From the NCBI GenBank assembly GCA_021323155.1, contig JAJTCI010000088.1, positions 1 through 8,354 on the forward strand: a stretch of 8,354 nucleotides of DNA, in the 5' to 3' direction. The notes below the pieces were generated by a model, which had not been told where the DNA came from, searched no databases, and saw nothing but the letters and a program-made list of their open reading frames with translations. The first letter of the stretch is position 1, and each line of letters starts with the position of its first letter. The position numbers were made by a program, and so were the translations under genes. This stretch comes from Chitinophagaceae bacterium (lineage in GTDB: Bacteria > Bacteroidota > Bacteroidia > Chitinophagales > Chitinophagaceae). Shown one piece after another: positions 1 through 6,641 of this stretch.

Positions 1-875
1 TTGATATCGTCCTGCCGGATGGCCACCAGCGAGGCATACAGCATCCCGGTGACGGATAATACGATGATGGCCTGGCTGAACTGCTCCGTTGCAGATGGAA
101 ATACCGGGATCAGCCAGCGCAATACAGCGAAGATGCCCATCTTCACCATCACACCGCTTAACATCATTGTTCCCGCCGTAGGGGCTTGTTCATAGGTATC
201 AGGTTGCCATGTATGGAAAGGGAAGATCGGCATCTTGATCGCGAAAGCGATAAAGAAGAGCCAGAACATTACGGCTTCCTCGCCCTTGCCCAGGTTAACA
301 TTATAGAAAGCCTGCAGCGCGAACGATTGCTCCGGCGTTTTGTAATAGAGATACAAAATACCCAGCAGCATCAGTAAAGAACCCACGAACGTATAAATAA
401 AGAATTTAAAGGTTACCGCTATGCGTTTCTCCCCGCCCCACTGGGAACATAGAAAATAAGCTGGTATGAGCGCAAGTTCCCAGAAGAAATAAAACAAGAG
501 TATATCGAAAGACAAGAACACGCCCATCATCCCGGCCTGGGTCAGCAGCATCAATGCGTAAAAAGCGCCCGGGTTCTGGTAACGGTTACGGTAGGTAGCG
601 ACGAAGATCACCGGCATGGCTACCGCGTTGAGCAGGCATAGTATCTGGCCCATACCATCGAGTCCAATAGTAAAACGACTGCCGAGAGATGCCAGCCAGG
701 GCGCATCATAATGCAGGTTGGCAGGCTGGTTGAAGAGGCACAGTCCCGATACTGATATCGCGGCTGTCACTAAAGATGACAGTAATGCCCAGCCCTTCGC
801 CGCTTTAGGATCTTTGATAAAAAAGCTGGCAAGACCGCTCAATAAAGGAATCACTATCAACAAAACCGGTATCAT
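1..875 (-). CDS. nuoM: NADH-quinone oxidoreductase subunit M (complex I antiporter-like subunit), 3'-truncated by the window edge
   Basis: Partial gene: the first 291 codons are present and the frame stays open to the left edge. The family is usually about 490-510 residues, so roughly 60% is visible. NuoM is one of three antiporter-like membrane subunits of complex I that couple quinone reduction to proton pumping. Visible hallmarks are the FFWELALIPAYF segment with Glu133 (E. coli Glu144 equivalent), IKMPIFPFHTWQPDTYEQAPTAG at 213-235 with Lys214 (E. coli Lys234), and Lys245 in the following helix (E. coli Lys265). The sequence breaks off in RQDDI, the start of the conserved QxDxKRxxAYSS stretch. 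The ATG at 873-875 lies one base after the nuoL stop (TGA-T-ATG), which suggests translational coupling. No Shine-Dalgarno sequence is obvious. I see no internal damage; the truncation is only the window boundary. Confidence 0.97.
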   Translation of the reverse strand, partial: MIPVLLIVIPLLSGLASFFIKDPKAAKGWALLSSLVTAAISVSGLCLFNQPANLHYDAPWLASLGSRFTIGLDGMGQILCLLNAVAMPVIFVATYRNRYQNPGAFYALMLLTQAGMMGVFLSFDILLFYFFWELALIPAYFLCSQWGGEKRIAVTFKFFIYTFVGSLLMLLGILYLYYKTPEQSFALQAFYNVNLGKGEEAVMFWLFFIAFAIKMPIFPFHTWQPDTYEQAPTAGTMMLSGVMVKMGIFAVLRWLIPVFPSATEQFSQAIIVLSVTGMLYASLVAIRQDDI

Positions 876-876
876 A

Positions 877-2811
877 TCAGAATATTCGTCTTAACGCTGT
901 GAAAATTACTTCCTGCTCTCTTAAAATGAGTATGATCACTACTAATGACAATACCATTACCAATATATAACTGCCTACCTGCCCGTTCTGGATCAGCCGC
1001 ACCTGGCGAGATGAGTACTGGATCAGTCTTCCAACGCCATTTACCGCGCCGTCGACCACTGAACGCTCAAATACATCTTTGATGAATCCACCCACGAGGT
1101 GCAGGGGACGGACGATGATGGCATCGTACAGCTCATCAACATACCATTTATTCTCGAGGACCTTACCAAGCCCGCGATTCTCAACGAACTTCTCCCTACG
1201 ACTGTAAGCACGCCAGGCGAAGGCAATGACCACAACGATCAGTAAGGTTACGGCGCCCATCATGATCCACTCAGTTTGGTGTGACAGGTGATGACCGGTT
1301 GTATGGCTTTCATTATAGGTTGCACTTGCTGCAAAGATGGGCGCGAGGAAATTCTCCAATGTGTGCGCACCTTCCGCGAATACGGCAGGGATACCTAAGA
1401 ATCCACCAAACACAGACAGGATCGCAAGTACGATCAAAGGAATTGTAATAGCAGAAGGGCTCTCGTGGAGGTGATGCTGTTGTTCAGCCGTACCCCTGAA
1501 TTTCCCGAGGAAAGTGAGCGCGTACAAGCGGAACATATAAAAAGCAGTCATCAATGCGCCAGCCACACCAATATAATAGAACAATGGGTTCTCGTTATAA
1601 GCCCCGACAAGAATCTCATCTTTGGAAAAGAAACCGGAAAAAGGCGGCACACCCGCGATGGCAAGGCAGCCGAGGAGGAAGGTGATGTGCGTAACCGGCA
1701 TGTGTTTTTTCAGCCCGCCCATGTTGCGAATATCCTGTTCATGGTGCATCGCGTGGATGACGGATCCGGCGCCAAGGAATAACAAGGCTTTGAAGAAGGC
1801 GTGCGTCATCACGTTAAACACCGCACCGGTATAAGCGCCTACGCCCAAGCCAAGGAACATATATCCCAGCTGGCTAACGGTTGAGTAGGCCAGCACCTTT
1901 TTAATATCGTTTTGCTTCAGGGCGATGGTCGCCGCAAAGATGGCAGTGGCCAACCCGATAATCGCGACTATGTCGGAGGTATACGGCGCGATCGTATACA
2001 TGATATTGCTCCGCGCGATCATGTAGATACCCGCAGTGACCATCGTGGCGGCGTGAATCAATGCGGATACAGGCGTTGGACCCGCCATCGCATCAGGCAG
2101 CCAGGTATACAAAGGAATCTGGGCGCTCTTTCCCATGGCACCGACAAATAACAACAAGGTGATCGCGGTGAGTTCCGTTGGTGTGAATGAACCTACCTGG
2201 GCAAATACATCCGAGTAGGTAGCAGTTCCGAGTTTCGCGATGATCCAGAATATGGCGAGCAGGAAACCAAGGTCGCCGATGCGGTTCATCACGAAAGCCT
2301 TTTTCGCCGCGTAGTTGTAATTGTTATTCTTAAACCAATAGCCAATGAGCAGGTAGGAGCAAAGTCCCACACCTTCCCAACCGATGAACATGATGACGAA
2401 ATTCGCGCCCATCACCAGGAGCAACATGGAGAATACAAAGAGATTGAGGTAAGCAAAATAGCGCGCGAAATGCTCCGGGCGTTCCCCGTTCATATACGCG
2501 GTGGAATAAACGTGAATGAGAAAGCCGATGCCGGTAATGATCAATAAGAACAAAGAGGACAGCTGGTCAACCTGGAAAGCGAAGGGAATGCGAAAAGCGT
2601 CGACGCTGATGAAATCAAAATAGCTGACAACGATCGGTGCACCGCTGCCTTTCACTTTGAAAAACAAGACAAGGCTGATGACAAATGCTGCGAGGATCAC
2701 GCCACTACCGATGATGCCCGTCATTGACTTAGACAACGACTTCCTGAACAGTCCATTGACCAGGAAGCCTATGAAGGGAAGGAGTGGTATTAATAAGAGC
2801 AGGTTGTTCAT
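877..2811 (-). CDS. nuoL: NADH-quinone oxidoreductase subunit L (distal proton-pumping subunit of complex I)
   Basis: The 644-residue protein is slightly longer than E. coli NuoL (613). It is the most distal antiporter-like subunit of the complex I membrane arm and carries the long lateral helix. Channel residues are all present: Glu146 in GWEGVGLCSYLLIGYWF, Asp180 in NRIGDLG, Lys228 in GKSAQIPLYTWLPDAMAGPTP, His253 in SALIHAATMVTAG, Lys341 in HAFFKALLFLGAGS, and Lys397-Asp398 in FSGFFSKDEI. The C-terminal part (about 515-644) has a helix, an amphipathic charged stretch with NKWYVDELYDAIIVRP, and a final hydrophobic helix at 612-630, as expected for the lateral helix and its anchor. Two loops are rich in histidine (446-449 and 503-511). 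The gene follows nuoK after 41 nt and is followed by nuoM after 1 nt. The ATG start is preceded by a short tandem repeat rather than a ribosome binding site. Confidence 0.98.
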   Translation of the reverse strand: MNNLLLLIPLLPFIGFLVNGLFRKSLSKSMTGIIGSGVILAAFVISLVLFFKVKGSGAPIVVSYFDFISVDAFRIPFAFQVDQLSSLFLLIITGIGFLIHVYSTAYMNGERPEHFARYFAYLNLFVFSMLLLVMGANFVIMFIGWEGVGLCSYLLIGYWFKNNNYNYAAKKAFVMNRIGDLGFLLAIFWIIAKLGTATYSDVFAQVGSFTPTELTAITLLLFVGAMGKSAQIPLYTWLPDAMAGPTPVSALIHAATMVTAGIYMIARSNIMYTIAPYTSDIVAIIGLATAIFAATIALKQNDIKKVLAYSTVSQLGYMFLGLGVGAYTGAVFNVMTHAFFKALLFLGAGSVIHAMHHEQDIRNMGGLKKHMPVTHITFLLGCLAIAGVPPFSGFFSKDEILVGAYNENPLFYYIGVAGALMTAFYMFRLYALTFLGKFRGTAEQQHHLHESPSAITIPLIVLAILSVFGGFLGIPAVFAEGAHTLENFLAPIFAASATYNESHTTGHHLSHQTEWIMMGAVTLLIVVVIAFAWRAYSRREKFVENRGLGKVLENKWYVDELYDAIIVRPLHLVGGFIKDVFERSVVDGAVNGVGRLIQYSSRQVRLIQNGQVGSYILVMVLSLVVIILILREQEVIFTALRRIF

Positions 2812-2816
2812 TTTAA

Positions 2817-2836
2817 GTCAAAGTGAAAAGTCAAAA
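2817..2836. repeat. Short tandem repeat, about 7-nt unit, directly upstream of nuoL
   Basis: On the plus strand three imperfect units follow one another: GTCAAA (2817-2822), GTGAAAA (2823-2829) and GTCAAAA (2830-2836). In the transcribed direction this reads as TTTTGAC-type units ending 5 nt before the nuoL ATG (2809-2811). The repeat therefore occupies the place where a Shine-Dalgarno element would sit. Only three units are present, so chance cannot be excluded for this site taken alone. Confidence 0.55.
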
Positions 2837-2852
2837 TGTGGCTTTTGAATCT

Positions 2853-3179
2853 TTAATTTTTCAGCCTATTTAAAAAATTGATATCAACAGAATGCACGTT
2901 CCGGTACATCATTACAATGATCGCCAGTCCCACACTTACTTCCGCAGCCGCCACCACCATGATAAAGAATACGAAAATCTGCCCGTCGATCCCGCTATTG
3001 GCCCCCTGCAGTAAACTACCATGGTGCATTTTGGAAAAAGCCACCAGGAGGAGGTTCACCGCGTTCAACATCAGTTCAATGCACATGAACACGATGATCG
3101 CGTTCCGGCGCGTGAGGACACCAATAATCCCGATGCAGAACAGGGTTGCAGAAAGGATCACGTAATAATGAATCGGCAT
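2853..3179 (-). CDS. nuoK: NADH-quinone oxidoreductase subunit K (complex I membrane arm)
   Basis: The 108-residue protein has three predicted membrane helices (about 4-24, 28-49, 67-92), matching the NuoK/ND4L family, which is usually about 100 residues. NuoK links the quinone module to the antiporter-like subunits through buried glutamates. Both are visible: Glu35 in FMCIELMLNAVNL and Glu80 in VVAAAEVSVGLAI, equivalent to E. coli Glu36 and Glu72. They are 45 residues apart here rather than 36, because the loop between helices 2 and 3 (about 51-66) is longer. The gene lies 73 nt after nuoJ and 41 nt before nuoL. ATG start; no Shine-Dalgarno element is visible, and the upstream stretch instead carries an 8-nt tandem repeat. 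Confidence 0.97.
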   Translation of the reverse strand: MPIHYYVILSATLFCIGIIGVLTRRNAIIVFMCIELMLNAVNLLLVAFSKMHHGSLLQGANSGIDGQIFVFFIMVVAAAEVSVGLAIIVMMYRNVHSVDINFLNRLKN

Positions 3180-3187
3180 AATCTTAA

Positions 3188-3211
3188 TTCGATAATCTGA
3201 TAATGAGATAA
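3188..3211. repeat. Three tandem 8-nt units (TNNGATAA) upstream of nuoK
   Basis: On the plus strand three exact-length units lie head to tail: TTCGATAA (3188-3195), TCTGATAA (3196-3203) and TGAGATAA (3204-3211). Positions 1 and 4-8 of each unit are identical and only positions 2-3 vary. In the transcribed direction the units are TTATCNNA. The array ends 8 nt before the nuoK ATG and fills about a third of the 73-nt nuoJ-nuoK gap. The rest of that gap (3212-3252) holds no signal I can name. Confidence 0.7.
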
Positions 3212-3252
3212 CCGAACAATACCTGTGTATTTTCGCTTAACTCTTTTACTAA

Positions 3253-3786
3253 TCACTCTTTTTTTCCTATCACCACCGCGCCAACCATCGCGCTCAGGAA
3301 AAGTACACTGCTTATCTCGAAAGGCACCACGTATTCCGTAAATAACACGTTGCCCAGTTTTTCTATTAGTCCAATGTCTCCCACTCTTGCCACCGCTTCC
3401 TTCGGCACGATGTCATTCGCTTCATTCCTAACCACAAGGTTGGCCGATTGCCGGATCACCGCTACCATCACTAACAGCAAGCTGCCACCAGAGATAGCGC
3501 CTGCCATTTTGATCCACATGCTCTTGCTTCGTGGTTCGGGTTCGCTGCCCTGGTTCATCAACATGATCACGAAGAGGAACAGGACCATGATCGCGCCCGC
3601 GTATACGATGAGATTAACAATAGCAAGGAACTGCGCATTCAGTAAGATGTAATGACCACTGATCGCGAAGAAAACGGCGATCAGCCAGAGCACGCTGTGT
3701 ACAGGGTTCTTACTGAGCAGCACCATAATGGCGCTGACCAGTGCAAGGCCGCTTAAAAACCAGAATACTATTTCAGTTATACTCAT
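3253..3786 (-). CDS. nuoJ: NADH-quinone oxidoreductase subunit J (complex I membrane arm)
   Basis: The 177-residue protein fits NuoJ/ND6 in length and pattern, with five predicted membrane helices. The family signature is VYAGAIMVLFLFVIMLMN at 61-78, in the third helix, whose bulge in solved complex I structures takes part in coupling. Tyr62 of that stretch matches E. coli Tyr59. The C-terminal helix carries EYVVPFEISSVLFLSAMVGAVVIGKK with Glu157, also typical. The helix-4/helix-5 loop (about 115-150) is hydrophilic and includes ARVGDIGLIEKLG. At the position of E. coli Glu55 this protein has Asn58, and Gln52 replaces the Glu found in some other homologues. The gene lies 39 nt after nuoI. The ATG start at 3784-3786 has no clear ribosome binding site. 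Confidence 0.97.
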   Translation of the reverse strand: MSITEIVFWFLSGLALVSAIMVLLSKNPVHSVLWLIAVFFAISGHYILLNAQFLAIVNLIVYAGAIMVLFLFVIMLMNQGSEPEPRSKSMWIKMAGAISGGSLLLVMVAVIRQSANLVVRNEANDIVPKEAVARVGDIGLIEKLGNVLFTEYVVPFEISSVLFLSAMVGAVVIGKKE

Positions 3787-3825
3787 TGCAGTTGATCAAG
3801 GTCAGTTTTCAATAGTCGAGATCAA

Positions 3826-4359
3826 TTACGAAAGTCCCTTCGCTTTCTTGAATGCTTCGGGTTCTTTTGTAGGATCAGGAATCAGCAGGTCTTCTTTCTT
3901 ATAAATAAAACTCTCCCTGGTAAAATTCGGTGGCGCAGGCGTCTCTGACAGGTAGACCGCGTCTTTTGGGCAGGCCTCTTCACACAGTCCGCAGAAAATG
4001 CAACGCAGCATATTCACCTCGTACCTGGCCGCGTACTTCTCTTCACGGTACAGATGTTCTTCGCCGATCTTTCTTTCCGCGGCTTCCATTGTGATGGCCT
4101 CGGCAGGACAAGCCAGCGCGCAGAGACCGCAGGCTGTACAACGCTCTCGTCCCTCTTCATCCCTGTTCAGCACATGCAATCCCCTGAACACTGGCGAAAA
4201 GGGTCGCTTTTTCTCCGGGTAATTGATCGTTGGCCTTTTCTTAAATATATGGCTGAAGGTGATGAACATCCCTTTCAGGATATTCCACAGGTAGAGCCGT
4301 TCGATGAATGTCATCGGCTTCCTGTCTACCACTTTCGCCCTATTGGTTAATGCCTGCAT
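3826..4359 (-). CDS. nuoI: NADH-quinone oxidoreductase subunit I (8Fe ferredoxin-type subunit of complex I)
   Basis: The 177-residue peripheral-arm subunit carries clusters N6a and N6b, passing electrons from NuoG towards N2 and quinone. Two complete 4Fe-4S motifs are visible: C74-x2-C77-x2-C80-x3-C84-P (CTACGLCALACP) and C120-x2-C123-x2-C126-x3-C130-P (CIFCGLCEEACP). The N-terminal part (17-45, FIERLYLWNILKGMFITFSHIF) is the amphipathic helix that anchors the protein beside NuoH, followed by the family stretch TINYPEKKRPFSPVFRGLHVL. The start at 4359 is supported by AGAGGAAAGG upstream; Met16 is a possible but less likely alternative. It follows nuoH after a 105-nt gap, the largest in the operon portion seen here. 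The C-terminal tail (about 150-177) is charged and not otherwise recognised. Confidence 0.97.
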   Translation of the reverse strand: MQALTNRAKVVDRKPMTFIERLYLWNILKGMFITFSHIFKKRPTINYPEKKRPFSPVFRGLHVLNRDEEGRERCTACGLCALACPAEAITMEAAERKIGEEHLYREEKYAARYEVNMLRCIFCGLCEEACPKDAVYLSETPAPPNFTRESFIYKKEDLLIPDPTKEPEAFKKAKGLS

Positions 4360-4364
4360 TTAAT

Positions 4365-4374
4365 CCTTTCCTCT
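4365..4374 (-). promoter_or_regulatory. Shine-Dalgarno-like sequence of nuoI
   Basis: Read on the minus strand, AGAGGAAAGG ends 5 nt before the nuoI ATG. Its GAGG core lies 10 nt away and its AAAGG core 5 nt away. It is one of only two convincing purine-rich ribosome binding sites in the window; most genes here lack one, as is usual in Bacteroidota. It supports the start at 4359 over the internal Met16. Confidence 0.55.
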
Positions 4375-4390
4375 TGTTTCAGAATGTTCG

Positions 4391-4422
4391 CAAAAATATT
4401 TTTATATGCCGGTGTGACCAAG
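4391..4422 (-). promoter_or_regulatory. Weak candidate Bacteroidota-type promoter upstream of nuoI
   Basis: On the minus strand TATTTTTG (4391-4398) matches the Bacteroidota -7 consensus TAnnTTTG. CTTG (4419-4422) lies 20 nt further upstream and matches the -33 TTTG element at three of four bases. The site is in the 105-nt nuoH-nuoI gap, 31 nt from the nuoI start. The same spot contains a perfect 12-bp palindrome, AAAAATATTTTT (4392-4403), so the match may simply reflect AT-richness. An internal promoter is possible but poorly supported. Confidence 0.2.
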
Positions 4423-4464
4423 TTTATCTCTATCCATTTGCCTCACCATCATGTTCCACGTTCC

Positions 4465-5526
4465 TTATTTATCATTTAACCACAGCACTACCGCTCCGGT
4501 GATCACCATATTAGCCAAAGCAAGCGGCACCAGCTTCTTCCAGCCGAGGTTCATGAGCTGGTCGTAACGGAACCTTGGAATCGTCCACCTGACCCACATA
4601 AAGAGGAATATGAAGAATCCCACCTTCAAGGTCAGGGCGATAATCCCCACCAGCGCCAGCCAGTTACCCCAGTGCGCGTGCGCCGACTCGTTAAAGAAAG
4701 GCATATCGTACCCGCCGAAGAACAAGGTAGCCATGATGACGCTACTGATAAACATATTGATGTACTCGGCAAACAGGTAGAACCCGAGTTTCATCGAGGA
4801 ATATTCCTGGTGATACCCGAAATTCAGCTCATTCTCCGCTTCAGGGAGGTCAAATGGCGTACGATTACACTCCGCGAATGCAGCAATCAAAAAGATCAGG
4901 AAACCCAGTGGCTGATACAGTACGTTCCATCCAAGGAAGCCGCCCCAATCGCCCGCCATCTGTTGTGTTACGATATCGCGCATGCTAAGGCTGCCACTCA
5001 TAAATAGTAGCGCAATAAGTGAAAGGCCCATCGCGAGTTCATAGCTGATGGCCTGTGAAGCAGCGCGCAGCGCAGCCATCAAAGAGAATTTATTATTGGA
5101 CGCCCATCCGCCGATCATGATACCGTACACACCGAGGCTGACCACCGCGAAGACATACAACACGCCAATGTTTACGTCCGCCACCTGCAAGTCTACTTGC
5201 CGGCCAGCTACTTCTATTGTTCCACCAAAGGGTATTACGGCGCTGGTCATCATCGCCGCCATCATTGCGAGACAAGGACCAAGTATGAAAAGAAAACGAT
5301 TCGCGCTGTTGGGTATGATCTCTTCCTTCATGAAGAGCTTCAATCCATCCGCCAAAGGCTGGAATAAACCAAATGGGCCCGCGCGCGTTGGTCCGCGGCG
5401 ATCCTGCAACAGCGCAGCGATCTTGCGCTCACTCCAGGTCTCATACATAGCGATGACAAGTGATATGGTGACCACCGTTGCGATGAGTAGAAACTTTTCC
5501 AATACCAGTATCCAATCTATGTTCAT
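4465..5526 (-). CDS. nuoH: NADH-quinone oxidoreductase subunit H (quinone-site membrane subunit of complex I)
   Basis: The 353-residue protein with about eight predicted membrane helices fits NuoH/ND1, which forms the quinone tunnel and joins the peripheral and membrane arms. Signatures are visible: the loop with QDRRGPTRAGPFGLFQPLAD (41-60) followed by GLKLFMKEE, ASQAISYELAMGLSL (156-170), and the acidic quinone-chamber loop AECNRTPFDLPEAENELNFG (218-237) with Glu219, Asp226, Glu229, Glu231 and Glu233, then EYSSMKLGFYLFAEY. The C-terminal WTIPRFRYDQLMNLGWKKLVPLAL is also canonical. The start ATG (5524-5526) overlaps the nuoG stop in an ATGA, so translation is probably coupled. No Shine-Dalgarno sequence is evident inside nuoG. 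The sequence after the stop is the 105-nt gap to nuoI. Confidence 0.98.
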   Translation of the reverse strand: MNIDWILVLEKFLLIATVVTISLVIAMYETWSERKIAALLQDRRGPTRAGPFGLFQPLADGLKLFMKEEIIPNSANRFLFILGPCLAMMAAMMTSAVIPFGGTIEVAGRQVDLQVADVNIGVLYVFAVVSLGVYGIMIGGWASNNKFSLMAALRAASQAISYELAMGLSLIALLFMSGSLSMRDIVTQQMAGDWGGFLGWNVLYQPLGFLIFLIAAFAECNRTPFDLPEAENELNFGYHQEYSSMKLGFYLFAEYINMFISSVIMATLFFGGYDMPFFNESAHAHWGNWLALVGIIALTLKVGFFIFLFMWVRWTIPRFRYDQLMNLGWKKLVPLALANMVITGAVVLWLNDK

Positions 5527-6641
5527 TGCGGATTGATGTTTGAATTGTCTTCGAATGTCTGGCTGGTAGCCGGCCCTTGTATCTCGCTCAGGTGGATCTC
5601 CGGCTTATTCACATCACTCACGTCGTGGATATCCATCAATAATTTCGGGTTGCGGCCACCCATTACTTCGGGTAGCACGTTTTGCGGCTCCTCGACTTTC
5701 AGGTAATGGTTCTGCGAGATCACTGATTGCCTGCTGATGTCCCGCGGGCCTTCGATCACCCAATCACTGGTTTGCTTTTTTTCGAACCGGCACTCGTTGC
5801 AGATCCAACCGGTCTTGCCATTTTCATCATTTTCTATTTCACCCCATTGGTCTTTCCGCGCGGTAACACGATAAACTTCCTCTCCCCGGTTCCATAGTGT
5901 AACCCTGCCCGAACATTTGGGACAATCCCGATGGGCGTTCATTGGCTTCAGGAACCATACGCGGTTCTTGAAGCGGAAGGTCCTGTCTGTGAGCGCACCA
6001 ACCGGACATACATCGATCACGTTCCCTATAAAATCGTTTTCAAGGCTTCTTTCAATATAAGTAGCGATCTGAGAATGGTCACCCCTGTCTAACACACCAT
6101 GCTCACGTTTGCCGGTGAGCTGGTCGGCTACATATACACAACGATAGCAAAGGATACACCGCGTCATATGCAGTTGTATATACGGACCAAGGTCATGCCG
6201 GTCGAAAGTTCTCCGGGGAAATTCATACCGCGTACCTGCTTTGCCGTGACCATAACTGAGGTCCTGCAGGTCGCATTCACCTGCCTGGTCGCATACGGGG
6301 CAATCAAGGGGGTGGTTGATAAGCAGCATCTCCACGACACCATTCCTTGCATCGATCACTTTTTCAGATGTGATGTTCTTTACTTCCATCCCTTCCATTA
6401 CTGTTGTGCGGCAGCTGGCAACCAGCTTGGGCATGGGGCGTGGATCCTTTTCAGAGCCTTTGCTTACCTCCACCAGGCAGGTCCGGCACTTACCACCGCT
6501 GCCTTCCAGCTTGCTGTAGTAGCACATAGCCGGGGGAGCCACTTCACCACCGACCATACGTGCAGCGTTGAGAATGGTGGTGCCCGCGGGGACTTCCAGG
6601 GTGATATTATCGATCGTTACTTTTATTAGCTGCTCGGACAT
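5523..6641 (-). CDS. nuoG: NADH-quinone oxidoreductase subunit G, short form lacking the molybdopterin-type domain
   Basis: The 372-residue protein corresponds to the N-terminal iron-sulfur part of NuoG (E. coli 908 residues). It relays electrons from NuoF towards NuoI. Ligand sets are complete: N1b 2Fe-2S with Cys40, Cys52, Cys55 and Cys77 in a ferredoxin-like domain (about 1-90); N5 with His110, Cys114, Cys117 and Cys123 (HPLDCPVCDQAGEC); N4 with Cys162, Cys165, Cys168 and Cys212 (CILCYRC and DVCPVGAL). After these comes CPKC (240-243) and, 37 residues later, CNEC (281-284), where many homologues have the CxxCxxxC...C site of cluster N7. The large molybdopterin-like domain is absent. A hydrophilic tail (about 320-372) shows no known motif. 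The stop overlaps the nuoH start, leaving no room for a lost 3' part, so the short length looks genuine rather than a frameshift. I believe short NuoG is common in Bacteroidota, but cannot check this here. Confidence 0.95.
   Translation of the reverse strand: MSEQLIKVTIDNITLEVPAGTTILNAARMVGGEVAPPAMCYYSKLEGSGGKCRTCLVEVSKGSEKDPRPMPKLVASCRTTVMEGMEVKNITSEKVIDARNGVVEMLLINHPLDCPVCDQAGECDLQDLSYGHGKAGTRYEFPRRTFDRHDLGPYIQLHMTRCILCYRCVYVADQLTGKREHGVLDRGDHSQIATYIERSLENDFIGNVIDVCPVGALTDRTFRFKNRVWFLKPMNAHRDCPKCSGRVTLWNRGEEVYRVTARKDQWGEIENDENGKTGWICNECRFEKKQTSDWVIEGPRDISRQSVISQNHYLKVEEPQNVLPEVMGGRNPKLLMDIHDVSDVNKPEIHLSEIQGPATSQTFEDNSNINPQ

Noticed and set aside
1465..2151. Several plus-strand open frames opposite nuoL
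   Set aside because: They overlap one another and lie antisense to an intact nuoL with all key residues. None shows a domain or ribosome binding site.
3792..3799. TTGATCAA palindrome in the nuoI-nuoJ gap
   Set aside because: It is too short and isolated to call an operator or terminator, with no flanking stem or T-tract.
5523..5526. Idea that the short nuoG results from a frameshift or internal stop
   Set aside because: The nuoH start overlaps the nuoG stop and nuoH is intact from its first residue, so no NuoG-coding remnant exists downstream.
5048..5536. Plus-strand open frame (162 codons) opposite nuoH
   Set aside because: It is antisense to nuoH with no own start signal or recognisable domain. 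It arises from the G+C-biased third positions of nuoH codons.
6099..6629. Long plus-strand open frame (176 codons) opposite nuoG
   Set aside because: It is antisense to a well-supported gene, its product resembles no family I know, and it contains improbable Cys/His clusters that mirror the NuoG Cys codons. It is a shadow frame.
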